Part shown: one piece after another, positions 35,694-46,839 of the stretch | How positions within the stretch are numbered: the first letter of the stretch is position 1 | Layout: each line of letters opens with the position of its first letter | DNA from: Wolfiporia cocos | Lineage: Eukaryota; Basidiomycota; Agaricomycetes; Polyporales; Phaeolaceae | Assembly: GCA_029448655.1 (NCBI GenBank) | Contig: JACCLO010000009.1 | Coordinates: 2,356,001-2,420,000 of the forward strand | Direction of reading: 5' to 3' | DNA: 64,000 bases | The notes under the pieces: generated by a model | Seen by the model: the letters and a program-made list of their open reading frames with translations, nothing else | Databases searched by the model: none | What the model was told of the DNA's origin: nothing | Translations under genes and position numbers: made by a program

Positions 35694-35870
35694 ATGATGG
35701 TGTCTGGCCCAAGCATCACTGAGGCACTGTAAGCATACTGCAGCACAAAGTGGATCGAGGGACAATGCGCTCCCATCAAGCTGCCATCAGGTATGTCTCG
35801 GTGCTTCACCCGGTCTCATCCATTGTCTAGGCCGATCATAGCATCGCAGTAGCCCGAAGGGATGCTATGT
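35694..35870 (+). repeat. Direct repeat, copy 1 (partner 36479-36660)
   Basis: Shares with 36479-36660 an ordered series of similar blocks (ATGGTGTCTGGCCCAAGCATCACTG-like, CACTGTAAGCATA, ATCGAG-GACAATG, CATTGTCTAGGCC). The copies have diverged by substitutions and indels, indicating an old local duplication. Confidence 0.6.
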
Positions 35871-36057
35871 CGAGAACCCGACCCATGGACGGTATTAGGC
35901 TTTGATGTTCCTCCGCTTCCCGGCTACAAGATTCATCAACTGTGTTCGTATCTTCCAGAGCAGGATCGATTTATCCCCCATCAAGTGAACGGGCGTCTGA
36001 TCAGGGGCTGTGGCACTGGCAAGTTTACTACCGGACTGAAACGCGGAGTATAGGTTG

Positions 36058-36393
36058 CGACTCATATACCGATAGCTGCCTGCGGAACTCCGTGCGCACT
36101 CAACGTTCTTGACCCGAGACATACCGCACTTGATGTATGATGTAAAGCGCTCACGCCACAACGTGTTCGAATTAAAAGATGCCCCCGAGAGTGGCATTGC
36201 GATCGATTGACAGCTCCTTCCTTGGCGCTGCAAAGACAATTGATTCTTGTGTCCCTCTTGTTCATCAGCACCGATCGCACCGAACGTCCGTGCAGGCTGG
36301 TTAGCAGCCGCGCGATTCGGGCATGCGGAACGATCCAGCAAAGATCCGTCCGTACAGCTTGAAAAACGCCATCCACCGTCTGATTCAAGAAAT
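36058..36393 (+). repeat. Dispersed diverged repeat, copy 1 (partner 61586-61895)
   Basis: Matches 61586-61895 in blocks such as CATAGCTGCCTG-like, GACCCGAGACATACC-like, GCGCTGCAAAGACAATTGAT, GAACGTCCGTGCA and CCGCGCGATTCGGGCATG, with many indels. Neither copy has an open frame throughout. It may be an old transposon or a dead gene family. Confidence 0.65.
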
Positions 36394-36478
36394 TAATTTG
36401 CACGCCTTGACTACTCTCCAGCCGGTGGCTGACACCCGGAGCTCATCGAGCGAGCCAAACCGATTCCGAGCGCGGAAC

Positions 36479-36660
36479 TGCCCCATCATCGTGTCTGACC
36501 CAAGATCACTGAGGAGGCACTGTAAGCATATGTATATTATAGCACAGTGTAGATCGAGAGACAATGATGGACCCCATCAAACTACCATCTCAGTGCAATG
36601 TTTACTCGATCTCATCTATTGTCTAGGCCAAGCACAGCATCTTAGTGACCCTTAGATATG
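36479..36660 (+). repeat. Direct repeat, copy 2 (partner 35694-35870)
   Basis: Diverged second copy of the unit at 35694-35870, in the same orientation about 0.8 kb away. Confidence 0.6.
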
Positions 36661-37813
36661 ATATGTGTCAAAGAACCAACCAGGGATATCGTATTTCTCT
36701 ACTTCTCTAGTACGCGCTTCGCGGTGCCGCTCTCCTGTCAATTCGCAGTTACCAAGCTACGGTACGTTGAGTGCAAACGGCTGAGGTATGTATGTTCCCT
36801 CTTCCTGCCTAAATATTCCTTACGCGCGGACCATCGCCGCCATACAGATCGCGCCCAAGACCAGCGGCGCCGCCCGCGCGCTATCTCCACATTTACTATG
36901 TGCTGAACTGAAACGCGTACTGCACCATTATTCGACATATAGGCATCATGGACTGCATCGCAACTGTGTTTCGTAGCGTGTAATGCGCCTGCAGCATTAT
37001 ATTTAGACTGTCCGTATACTCTCGACGCAAGGTCTTCCCTTCCTTACAATTGTAGATGAAGGGAACTGTAACACGCTATCGTCATTACATTCATCGAGAG
37101 CGGCTGGGACGCATGAGCCACACGTACAATTTGGAATATGCCGAGTCGGTATACCATGTCCAACGCCAGTGCCGGATAGTGTAGATCTCAATTTCCAAGT
37201 CTTTCTGTCTTTCCGTAACGGTCCTCATGCACATCCTACATCCATTGACATTTTATGCATACAGGTCGGAGTCAGGTTGCTGTCAGGTTGCGAAGCCGTG
37301 CTTCAGCCTCATAATCCAAAGACAAGTTGATTTCTCACCGTTTCTGTATTGAGATATTCATCGTCATCGATATCACAATCTCCAAACTGAAGCGGAGTGC
37401 CTATATTACCAATCACTCGGGATCTAAAGCGTATGCTCGCATACTCGTTTGGGACTCCATTGGCTGGAGGACATCGCCCTGCGAAACCAAAAGCGATATA
37501 CGTTCAGTGCCGGTGAGGTCAGCAATGTCCAGGCCATTTTGAGATTGACGGAGATTAAGGATGAATCTCTAGATGAGGCATCCGTTGACTCTGTTATAAA
37601 TGATTTGTCAGCAACTCATTGTGACGCGGCAAGCCTCACGGTATCACAATGCTATCGCCTATCACATTAATCTATGTTGAAGCACGCGGATGTTCAATGT
37701 GTATGTCGGGTGAAGCGAAGAAACATGTCTCATACCATCCATGTGCCAACCGAGTTACGCGTTAAGTAGGCGGTCGAAACCCACATGACATTCAGAGATA
37801 CGATGGCGCTATG

Positions 37814-37890
37814 TAGTGATGTGCAAAGCACGGCTCAAAGCCGTGAGCCGGGCCTGGCCGAGCCGACTTAAGCCGGGCCGAGCCGAGCCA
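37814..37890 (+). mobile_element. Truncated hAT-type MITE end
   Basis: Starts TAGTGATGTGCAAAGCACGG, the same type of end as the MITE at 12919, followed by the same GCCGGGCC-rich fold-back tract. It is cut off exactly where the TCAGCAAAA element begins at 37891; no right end or target duplication is seen. Confidence 0.7.
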
Positions 37891-38412
37891 TCAGCAAAAT
37901 GCGAGATAGTAGATAAGCGACGATAGTAGATAAGCGACGTCAGACTGGTATACGTTATCAGACTGGTTTAGGCCGATAAAATATGTTTTGTATTTTGACA
38001 TCTGGGAAAATACCGGGGCATCCGGTGAACAGTTGCAAAGTCGCGGGTGGCATCTGGTGCATACTGGGAAACTCACAGAGGCATCTGGTGGATTGTTGCA
38101 CAGTTGTAGAGGCATCTGGTGAATTGTTGCAAACTTACAAGGGTCCCTGGTGAATGGTTTCCAATCAGCCACCAGATGCCAGGCCTAATGGTCTACTATG
38201 GGCCAGAATACATTGACTCAGGTATCATATTGGGGCAAATTGCCCAGACTGATGATAGATACAGAGCACTCGAGGTACATCAAATCGGGATTTGATTGGT
38301 GCGCGTGAATACAATACACAGTAGAATCTTGCAATGCCACATGCTATGCCTACACATGCCCCTCGCTGATCTCATTCACCAGTCCACGCAATCGAGCTCA
38401 ATGACGCCACCC
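37891..38412 (+). mobile_element. TCAGCAAAA-ended element, copy 1
   Basis: Begins TCAGCAAAATGCGAGATAG directly after an A. The first 130 bp (ending near the AAATATGTTTTGTATTTTGA motif) are shared with copies at 38415, 46829 (minus) and, more weakly, 40250 (minus). Then about five degenerate units of about 36 bp carry the motif GGCATCTGGTG. The 3' end is not defined. A|TC at the left edge and absence of target duplication would fit a Helitron, but no CTRR end or hairpin has been established. Confidence 0.55.
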
Positions 38413-38414
38413 CA

Positions 38415-38770
38415 TCAGCAAAAAGCAAGATAGTAGATAAGCGTAGATAAAATGATGTCAGACTGGTATACGTTATCAGACCGATTTATGCCAATAAAAT
38501 ATGTTTTGTATTTTGACCTCTGGGAAAATACCAAGGCATCCGGTAAACTGTTGCAAAGTCGCGGGTGGCATCTGGTGAATAATGGGAAACTCACAAAGGC
38601 ATCTGGTGGATTGTTTCACAGTTGCAGAGGCATCTGGTGAAAGAGCCACCAGTTGCCAGGCCTGCTGATCTTACATGGGGCAGACAGTATTCACTCAGAC
38701 ATTATATTGGGATAAATTGCCCAGACTGGTGATATATCCGGGCACTCGAGGTATGTCATTATTTATTTAG
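38415..38770 (+). mobile_element. TCAGCAAAA-ended element, copy 2
   Basis: Head-to-tail with copy 1. Shows the same start after A, the same TAGATAAGCG and TATACGTTATCAGAC blocks and the same GGCATCTGGTG repeats, with one unit fewer. The right boundary is uncertain. Confidence 0.55.
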
Positions 38771-39540
38771 TGCATGTGCTTACATAACATGAGTACTACA
38801 AATGGCACAAAAACTTGGGGAATGGAAGCAGGGCGGCACCAGCACACATCAGGGAGCCAGTACCGCTCACACCGCCAACCTTGTTCCTGAGCCATATGCC
38901 ATCACAGTTGCCTTGAAGCCCATCCCCACAAGCATGACACCCCAGTCCTCATGGCCCCACTCGCCCTGGGCTGCCCACTCATTGCAGCCATCTCTGCCGC
39001 TGCTGCCACCACTGCCCATGGGGAGCCAGCACTGCACATGGTTGAAAGTGCATGCACGTCAGGCGCGATCTCATCACCATGGCGGGGAACGACCTAAAAA
39101 GAGAAGGTGGCAGAGTGAGCCCAAACCGGAAGGTGGTGCGATACACACCTGGTTACGGAAAAGGGGCGCGTAGGGTCTATAGTCAAGGAACGAAAATGTA
39201 CATACCTTATTGTAATAAGCCTCGCGATATGTGCGTGTGTAAGTGCTCGAGAAGGCTGATGTGCACAGGGACGATGGAGGGGTCTTCCTTGGAGGGATAG
39301 CTGATGTTCTGTGGGTCTCGCAGTGGGGTCTCAGGATCAACCAGGTGGTCCTCACGTGCTGCGAACGCGATCCACTCGTGGTCAAGCGGCAACACAGACA
39401 CGCCGGCATCAAGGAGCCCGAGGCATGGCACATCGTCACGAGTGGGCCCAAGCATACATTGGGTAGGACGGAGGGCACCTTACACGCAAGCGGAAGCATG
39501 CCCAACAACATCAGCGGTAGTCAGCAAGAAGCCGAAAAAA

Positions 39541-39775
39541 AGATGAACATACACACCAGCATGGCACCAGACAGCAAATACGCATACAGAGAGCCTGTAT
39601 GGTAGGGCAAAAGTATTATCGTCCATTCATACTCTGCATGGCCCGTTAGCAAAAAAAATCAAAGACCAAACGCATGCACCAGCACGGACCAGGGTGACGA
39701 ATGCGCATACAGGGAGTGGTTTCAGAAGTAGTATTATGCATCGTTTATGCTGTGCATGGCCGATAAGTAAAATGT
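39541..39775. repeat. About 115 bp tandem duplication
   Basis: Two imperfect copies of a unit containing CACCAGCA, ATGCGCATACAG, AGTATTAT and GTGCATGGCC blocks lie at about 39541-39655 and 39663-39775. Non-coding. Confidence 0.6.
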
Positions 39776-40316
39776 CGAAGGACCGTTGTGGTGAAGGGAA
39801 GAGAGCGACAAAGAAGATTCACCTAGATGGATGACTTATATACCGTGCAACAACGCTGTCAAACCTAGTACACCTAGTATAGCAGATGGACTACTCGATA
39901 TAGTGAAGCTGCATCCCAGTGATGTCATTACATGGAACAAGCGCTTCGAGTGCATGTGACCATAAGCCATCTGTACAACTACTCTTGCAATTCATATGTC
40001 AGCCTGACTACTAAACGACAATTTTATACCAGTCGGATAATTAGTTTCCCAGTCTGGTAGTTAGTTTCCCAGTCATGCATTGAGTTTGACTGACACTTAT
40101 AAAATGCCTTCAGAGTGGCGATTGAATGCCACTCTGCTGTCGATCTTATCAGTGCTTATCTACAGAGATAAGATTCCTCTTCGATTGGCAAGTGCCTCCA
40201 GCACTGATAAGCCACCTCCAGCACTGATAAGCCGTCTCGCGTTTTGCTGATGCCCATCTGCACCGGCGAAGTTGCAACATGCATGATGCAGGGGATGTGG
40301 GTGGGGAAATGTCTAG

Positions 40317-40741
40317 TCAAGTAACCGCTCCAGGCACCTGCAGAGCTATGCCCTCCTCGGTTGTGGGCACACAGTCGACTAGATAGGTGGGTCTTCGATG
40401 TTTTCGCCCTGTCCTACTTACAGAGTATATGAAGGTATCATTTGCAGTAGATGAAGATGCTTCTGGCATCTGTGTGAGAGTTAGTTGCATGTATAATTAA
40501 TTGGTTAACGAACCTCAGATATCTCCTCCTCAAACATTAGCTCTTTGCACAGTGCTAGTACACCTCCACCATCCTCAGTTCTTGGTAATTTTCTTTGAGT
40601 AACATCTTTTTGTTGCATTTTCCGCTTTTTGATGGCATCCTTGAGGACTCTACCACTTTTTGGGCACTTGCCTTGGTGTCTCTCAAAACCATGCTTGTTG
40701 TAGAAGTCTTCTCTGCCACAGTCAATGCAACGTAGAGCCAT
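40317..40741 (-). pseudogene. N-terminal fragment of a Plavaka-type transposase
   Basis: Exons 40741-40514 and 40469-40317 join through a 44 nt GT-AG intron, giving about 126 aa. The start MALRCIDCGREDF with a later H-x(4)-C forms a zinc-finger-like motif (C-x2-C ... H ... C). Downstream is a GRKHRRPTYLVD segment resembling the GRPxRxPxxYxD motif of Plavaka (KDZ-related) transposase N-termini in Agaricomycetes. The rest of the transposase is absent; the fragment ends about 65 bp from a TCAGCAAAA element end at 40250. Family assignment is from memory of motif order and is tentative. Confidence 0.5.
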
Positions 40742-41107
40742 GTATAGAAAGATAGTCCAGAAAACAAGGTCCATAATCGAATAAAGGGTCGTGGATAGCT
40801 GCAAGCGCCAGATGCCACAGACGTGTCAAGCACATGTTTCTTCTTGAGTTAGCCACTTTCTCACATGCATGTACCACGGCTTCACAACTCCCTAACAACT
40901 CCCTCTCATATCTGGTTGCTTTTTCCATGTTCCAACCTTAACTTGTCACTGAGAGTAGAGATAGCACCTGACCACATCTCGGAACGCCCAACAGAACATT
41001 AACCGACCAGAACGCCCAACGGAAGAAGCTAGTATCAAGGCTTCCTTGTGTGCATCTACATGTTCCTTGTTTAGATGCCTTGGCTAGACTACTGTCTTGC
41101 ACATATC

Positions 41108-41470
41108 TAAGTGCATATGAGAAAGGTGAGTACTTAGCTTAACGTCATTGAGCCTTCCTTTGGTCTTGGTCATATCCTGTACACGCTCCTGATGCATTAG
41201 GTGAGTATTTCCGTGAGCACTTCTACCTTTCTAAGTGCATATGAGAAAGGTGAGTGCCTAACTTAGTGTCATCGAGCCTTCCTTCGGTCTCAGTCGTATA
41301 CTGTACATGCTCCTGGTGCAGTAGGTTAGTGTTACTGTGCACGTCTCTACCTCCTAAGTGTAGACATGAATGGTGAGTTCTTATTCCAATGTCATTGAGC
41401 CTTCTTTCGGTCTCGGTCGTATACTGTACACGCTTCTAACATATATGTGAGTAATTTCTTACTGCGCACC
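41108..41470. repeat. Three tandem copies of a ~123 bp unit
   Basis: Units start with TAAGTGCATATGAGAAAGG at 41108 and 41232, and a diverged version at 41355. Each continues with GGTGAGT, GTCATTGAGCCTTC, GTCTCGGTCGTAT and CTGTACACGCTCCT. The array ends shortly before the solo LTR at 41719. No coding potential. Confidence 0.8.
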
Positions 41471-41718
41471 CTAATATGTGTCATCGGAGGGATAGACAAG
41501 ACTCAATTGCTCATGCTAATGAGCTTGCATTCAAATTCGACAGCTGATCTTCTGACCATTCAAGATTTATAGCACACAAGAAATATGTATATGAGCAACA
41601 GCAGTACATGAGGAGGCAATGCGAGTACGGAAGCGAAGGGGAGCAGCAATATTTCTTTGGTACAACCATGTAGTCCGAGATTATAGAGCAGTACACATTT
41701 ATGGAGTGACAATAGCAG

Positions 41719-42340
41719 TGTCACGGACATCCCGTAGGGGGTACGTACTTCCCTCGCTATAGGTTATATGGCGCCGCTAGGCGTACGACGCCCGCTATAC
41801 CATAGCTACCTCCACGTCGCGCCCAGTTACTGTAGATCACCTGACCGGATCGGTTAGCGCTGTAGGGTAGCGCGCGTCTCATCATACGGACACATGACGG
41901 TCACATTAGTTACATGTTACGTTACGTTTCCCGTGATCCCTTAGTTACGGTGCACAGGCCATTACATTAGGGTAGGATTCGTGGTCTCAACGTTCACACA
42001 TGTATATATACGACAAGATGGTGGCCTTACAGCCCCATCTTTAGGATTCTCGTCATTGAGCGCAAGCTCCTTTCTTGCTTAACGCTGTGTGACTTGCTGG
42101 CCCGGGGCCTCTATCTTGACTGCTAGTCTGTGGGTTGCGACTCGACGTCTGGGGGCCTTGGCGGCTGGGCACTCCTAGGGTGGACCTATGAGTTCGCCTC
42201 GGCGGCTGGGCACCTTATGGGTGGACCTATGAGTTCGCCTCGGCTGTCCTATGAGTACGTCGGTGCCGTCTGCTCACTCTATGCAGGCATGTAGGGATCC
42301 CCCTGAGCTCAGGGGTCGCACAGACAGTAAGTCTGTGACA
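41719..42340. mobile_element. Solo LTR 1 (622 bp)
   Basis: Starts TGTCACGGAC and ends GTCTGTGACA, an inverted TGTCAC/GTGACA pair. It is flanked by the 5 bp target duplication AGCAG at 41714-41718 and 42341-42345. There is no internal domain, so it is the product of LTR-LTR recombination. It contains a TATATATA-type motif near 42003 and two copies of a 45 bp unit (GGCGGCTGGGCAC...GAGTTCGCCTC) at about 42160-42243. Confidence 0.9.
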
Positions 42341-42619
42341 AGCAGTGACAAGGTCAAACAATAGCAGAGAAAGCATTGACAAGAGCAAATTTGGAGCTTC
42401 ATGACAATAGACGAGGAATAGGATATCTTGCCTGGATGCATTAGAGATCACGTCTGACACACTTGGTGTTCTTGCGTGAGCTATCTCCGTCATCAGCAAC
42501 GTTGCGCTTGTGCTTGTTAGGGGTAACTTGTTCAGGTGAGCTGACATTGACGAGAGTTGTGTCCCCATTGACTGGCGCATTGCTAGAGGTAGTGGTGTTG
42601 CTAGCGTTCGGCTGATTAT

Positions 42620-43161
42620 TGTTACAGTTTTACCAGGTACACTCGAATATTCCGTTTGACGCCTCACCATGTATGAGGACTTAGCGTTCAACCGCTGTAC
42701 CCAGCGCTCTATTTCTGGGGGGCCTCCGCTCAACCGTAGGCCCTATTTCATGTATAACAACCCTATGCCCACTCTCTGTGTCCGCATCTCGTTCTAGCTG
42801 ATATTCTGTGTCCAACCACAGTAGTTCTGTGTTTCATCCCTTGTTGCGCTCAACCGCAACACTTCTCCTTTATTACTTATATCGTTAGCCCGACGGACTT
42901 AATAGTAGTAGTACCAAAGACACTATGACCCCGATTAGCGAATCGCAGTATATAACCTGATGTAAATATCGGTCGAGTTCCTCAGCTCGACCTTGTTGAA
43001 TTCAAGGATCTTATACTCGTTCTCAAAGGCTTGAGCAATTAAGCCTGCAGCTTGTATATCGACGCTCTGACTCAGAGGAGTCCAACGAGTAGTGCGCTAC
43101 TCGATACGCTGAGTAACTCGACTTAGTTATTTTGCGTTGAACGGATATTCGATCCGTAACA
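42620..43161. mobile_element. Solo LTR 2 (542 bp)
   Basis: Starts TGTTACAG and ends CCGTAACA, flanked by the duplication ATTAT at 42615-42619 and 43162-43166. It shares blocks (CAGCTCGACCTTGTTG, CTTATACTCGTTCTCAAA, and the GGATATTCGATCCGTAACA-like end) with the LTR at 59865-60575, so both come from one family. Confidence 0.9.
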
Positions 43162-43566
43162 ATTATGCCTCTGAAATCGAGAAAAAATGCGTTCTCAATA
43201 ATCAAGTGCAACCATGCAACAGCGAATACTCACCCGAGAGGCCTTTTTACTGGGACATGGGTTAGGTATCTTGTCAGGGTCTGGGAGACGATGGCTAAAT
43301 GTGCATATATTTTGTTGATATTTCAGTTGGCAAAGCACATTAGAAACCCACTACAAACTGAATCCTTCGGAGATCTGTATTTCATCCTCCATCGTTCCTC
43401 TATCTAATCTGTATGATGTGGAACTGATTTGGTTCAAAGAGTGGAGTAGCAGATTTACAGTTGTGCGATGTGAATGCCAGGGTGTATAGAGCGAGTGTCG
43501 CCGTGTCTCAGTTTGCTGGCTATCTGCGATGTGAAAATCGCCTAATAAGGCAGTTAGAGTGCTCAA

Positions 43567-43912
43567 ATAATAATCAAAGTAATCATTTGATTAATATCGC
43601 ATTTGAGAAATGGACAAGACTCAATTACTCAAGCTCAGGGGTGAACTAGCACAAGGGTAGAATGTCAACTGACCATGCATAATGATCAAAGCGATCATGT
43701 AATTCATACCGTACTGGAGAAATGGACGAGACTCAATTGCTCAAGCTCAGAATTTATTTATTCTCACAATGCAGGAAGTACAAGATCAGGGCCGGTGCAG
43801 GGCCACTCCCCCAACTTCTCGTGCCTTCCTAGACAGCACGAATTATTATCAAAGCAATCATGCAGTTGAGACCGTATCTGAGAAATGGATGAGACTCAAT
43901 TGCTCAAGTGTA
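43567..43912. repeat. Three spaced copies of a ~72 bp unit
   Basis: Copies at about 43567-43639, 43680-43752 and 43841-43912 share ATCAAAGCAATCAT-like and GAGAAATGGACGAGACTC followed by AATTGCTCAAG. A further half-unit lies at 41492-41516. Degenerate and non-coding. Confidence 0.6.
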
Positions 43913-44024
43913 AGCGCACATTGACCAAATGTGTAACCCTAACTACTATTGATACTCAGGTAAACCCCAAACCTTCATCTGTGTGGCTGAAGTGGCTGAA
44001 GCAGATTTTGACATCATTTGACTT

Positions 44025-45022
44025 GTGCAGTCCACAGCTATGGCCAAAATTGACCATAACGTTGACAAGAAAAATCCGGATTCCATCACCCCGCCACAGG
44101 TCAGCTCCTTGTGCCATGCAAGTGGTGAGATGACTTTGATGAAGACCCTGCTGAGTAAGTTGCGCTTGTTACTTGATTTATGTTCTAATGGTATTGCACA
44201 GATTTGTTAAGCAGCACTTGAAGGTGAGGTCGAGATTACTGCCGACCACTTCCCCTCGCTCTGCTATCCCAAGAATGAATTTGTAAGGAACTGTCCCGAC
44301 ATCAATCTACTCCTGTTGCCTATTTTGGCTGCGGTACATGCATGGTATCTCAGAGATACTCTGCTGACATCTTCAGTAGAATTACCGCTGCTTATTTAGA
44401 GGACCAAAAGCTGGTTTCAGTGAGTGTATGCCTGGTGCCAGGCCTAGGCACCCTTCAATATCCAAGTATCACGAGGTGATGAAGGAAACAATCACATATA
44501 CTGCCTGCCTCGTACATTCCGATCTCGATTCTCATGCAATGCTAATAATTTTTAAGGCATGCTTTGCATATGGTGCACAGGAATTGTGGAGTGAAGCCGA
44601 AGACAACTTCGTCATTCAAGAATTTCACAGAAACATCATCAAGTTGTTCACCAACAAAAAGTGGGGGGAAAAGACGATTGCTTGGTGGAACAAGTAAGTG
44701 GACCAGATCCTTAGGATACTTGTCTCACAACAAGCCTAGGGAAATCTGGGGGAGACAAGTCAAGGTTGTTGCACCCAACGGGAAGAGGATTTGAAGACTC
44801 AAGGGGCCGTTCGTGTTGGATCTCATCTTCGTTGGCTTTGCCGCTGACAAAGTGGCAGGTGGAGTTGCTGGGAGCACTAACTTAAAGCAAGGCACCCTCG
44901 CCTCCGCCGATATCTCGTCTTCACCGAGCTCCCCGTCCTTGCCAAACCACTCATCCTCGGCAGAGCCCTCATCCTCGGCAAACCCCTCGTCCTCAGCGGA
45001 CCCCTCATCCTCACCTTCCTAG
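44025..45022 (+). pseudogene. DUF6698-like open reading fragments
   Basis: Possible multi-exon gene or relic. Pieces in order: MAKIDHNVDKKNPDSITPPQ (44040), EGEVEITADHFPSLCYPKNE (44220-44279), and a continuous frame 44428-44697 containing HAMLIIFKACFAYGAQELWS, FVIQEFHRNIIKLFTNKKWG and TIAWWNK. A Ser/Pro-rich tail frame (44870-45022) has near-repeats of PSSS. The run AYGAQELWS...F...I..LF...W....WWNK resembles the C-terminal part of DUF6698 proteins that are abundant near transposons in Agaricomycetes. This was recognised from memory only. Exon joints could not be fixed, so it is listed as a relic. Confidence 0.4.
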
Positions 45023-45289
45023 AGCTCTTCTGATGCCTAATCTCTGCTCTGTGACTCTACGCTCTTGCTGCTTGTTAGTGCTCCTTGCTCATATCAATTT
45101 ATTGCTCTGTGTCTGACCCGCTCCCTACAATTGTCGCTGTCTTTGCTGCTTTTATTGATCATTGCTCTCGCACGCTCAAATATTCCAATCTCCCTCCCTC
45201 ACAATGCTGTGATACGCTATACTCTGCACCATGATTTCTGCGATTCCTGACTGCCCAGTAGATCCGCTCGATGTAGTATGCCATCCGTA

Positions 45290-46829
45290 GTATTGACCAC
45301 TGTATTGGAACCACGCACCAATTATAATTTGCCCTGGATGTACTTCAAGTGCCTCAGATTAATCATCAGTCTGGGCAATTGGTCGCAATATAATGTCTGA
45401 GTCAATACATTCTGGCCCATGAGGCCTGACATCTGGTGGCTGACTTGAAACCATCCACCAGGGGCCCTTGTAAGTTTGCAACAATTCACCAGATGCCTCT
45501 ACAACTGTGCAACAATCCACCAGATGCCTCTACAACTGTGAAACAATCCACCAGATGCCTTTGTGAGCTTCCCAGTGTTCACCAGATGCCACCCATGACT
45601 TTGCAACATGTCACAGATTATCCGGGGCTTGGAAAACCCCTGTGGCATAACATACCATAGAGGCATACCCGCTCAGAAAGGTAGTGTGCTACAATATAAA
45701 TGTGCCACAGACATTAGACACATGTAAGAATACCAGGACGCGATTAAACACACACCAAAACGACGCAGAACGCACCACAGAAAGCCAGCTGGTAGGCAGA
45801 ATGCCCATCTGAGGTAGTTCAGCCACAGCTCGACCGATCGTGATCGGCCTCGATCATGCTTGTACAGTGAACCTTCGCTGGCTCATACACAATCTGAAAC
45901 GTCGCAAAAGCCCTGCGGGCACTATTTGGCTGCTCATCCAGTCAAAACAGGTACCCCCCTGACGCTTCCCTAGGCTCTCTAGCCTAGCCAGGTCTGGCCC
46001 AACCCCGGCTGCCTTCCTATAGTTTTTTTCCATGTCTTTTCTCTCCAACCTCGGTGCACCACCCTAGATCTACAGGTGATCGGTTTCATAAAATAAGTTG
46101 CTTGTGTTTCAGGACAATCTTCACCGTTTCAGGGTTCGTCTCTGGATTGTCTAGCTTGTAGGGTGCACACTCGAAATTTTAGGGCACTTAAAATGTTGTG
46201 GAAAATTTCGTGGCTCTCCATGTATTTAGGCGACGTGTAGATACGAGAAAATCATCGAATTCCACCCAGACGAAGTCAGACGAAGGGCTGCGCTCGAGGC
46301 GTACGCTTAGGACTTAGGAAATCGGTCACAAACATTTTCAAGTCAACTTCTATTATTTCCGCTTTATTCGACGCACCGCTGCAGCTCTAGGTCGCTACAG
46401 GCTACATTCAACCGGTAAAACTACTCGACCTCAACCCCTCGAACACCTCGCCTATCCCGGCACATCCAGACCTGCCCGGAGAACCCGAGAGAAAATATTT
46501 TTCTGACGACAGTAGAAGCCAAATATCTTACTGCGCCTTGATAAAGTGCTGAGCGTGGGAATATGAACTACACATATAGTGTGTCCCACCTATAGCAGCT
46601 GAGCTGTTATAGTGGCCCTTTTGGCTAAGTGGTGTTGGACGTCTGTTCCCATGGAGCTGCTGGTCTGGGACTGCCGGTGGTACTGTGACACAACAGTTTA
46701 CTGGATGCCTCAATATTTTCCCAGAGGTCAAAATACAAAACATATTTTATCGGCCTAAATCGGTCTGATAACGTATACCAGTCTGACATCACTTTATCTA
46801 CGCTTATCTACTATCTCGCCTTTTGCTGA
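45290..46829 (-). mobile_element. TCAGCAAAA-ended element, copy 3, split by a solo LTR
   Basis: On the minus strand it starts TCAGCAAAAGGCGAGATAG at 46829 (again after A), runs through the TATACGTTATCAGAC and AATATGTTTTGTATTTTGA blocks to 46691, is interrupted by the solo LTR 45609-46690, and resumes with several GGCATCTGGTG units to about 45290. It lies in opposite orientation to copies 1 and 2. Confidence 0.6.
45609..46690. mobile_element. Solo LTR 3 (1082 bp) nested in the TCAGCAAAA element
   Basis: Starts TGTCACAG and ends CTGTGACA, with the 5 bp duplication CAACA at 45604-45608 and 46691-46695. Removing it restores continuity with copies 1 and 2 (CATCCAGTAAACTGTTG joined to GCAAAGTC). 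This both proves the insertion and dates it after the host element. Confidence 0.88.
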
Positions 46830-46839
46830 TGCATCAGTA

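Larger units (their letters stand above)
34573..37810. other. Intergenic region with diverged repeats
   Basis: No gene supported. It contains an alternating GC run at 34640-34662, a CTCTGCTC-type microsatellite near 35440-35485, a direct repeat pair (35694-35870 and 36479-36660) and one copy of a dispersed repeat (36058-36393). A 73-codon open frame at 37449-37670 looks slightly protein-like but has no recognised motif. Confidence 0.45.

Noticed and set aside
37891..38760. CRISPR-like spaced repeats (GGCATCTGGTG units)
   Set aside because: Units are degenerate, spacers are also similar, and the organism is eukaryotic; these are internal transposon repeats.
38802..39173. 123-codon plus-strand ORF, Pro/His-rich
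   Set aside because: Low complexity, inside repeat-rich DNA, no recognised domain.
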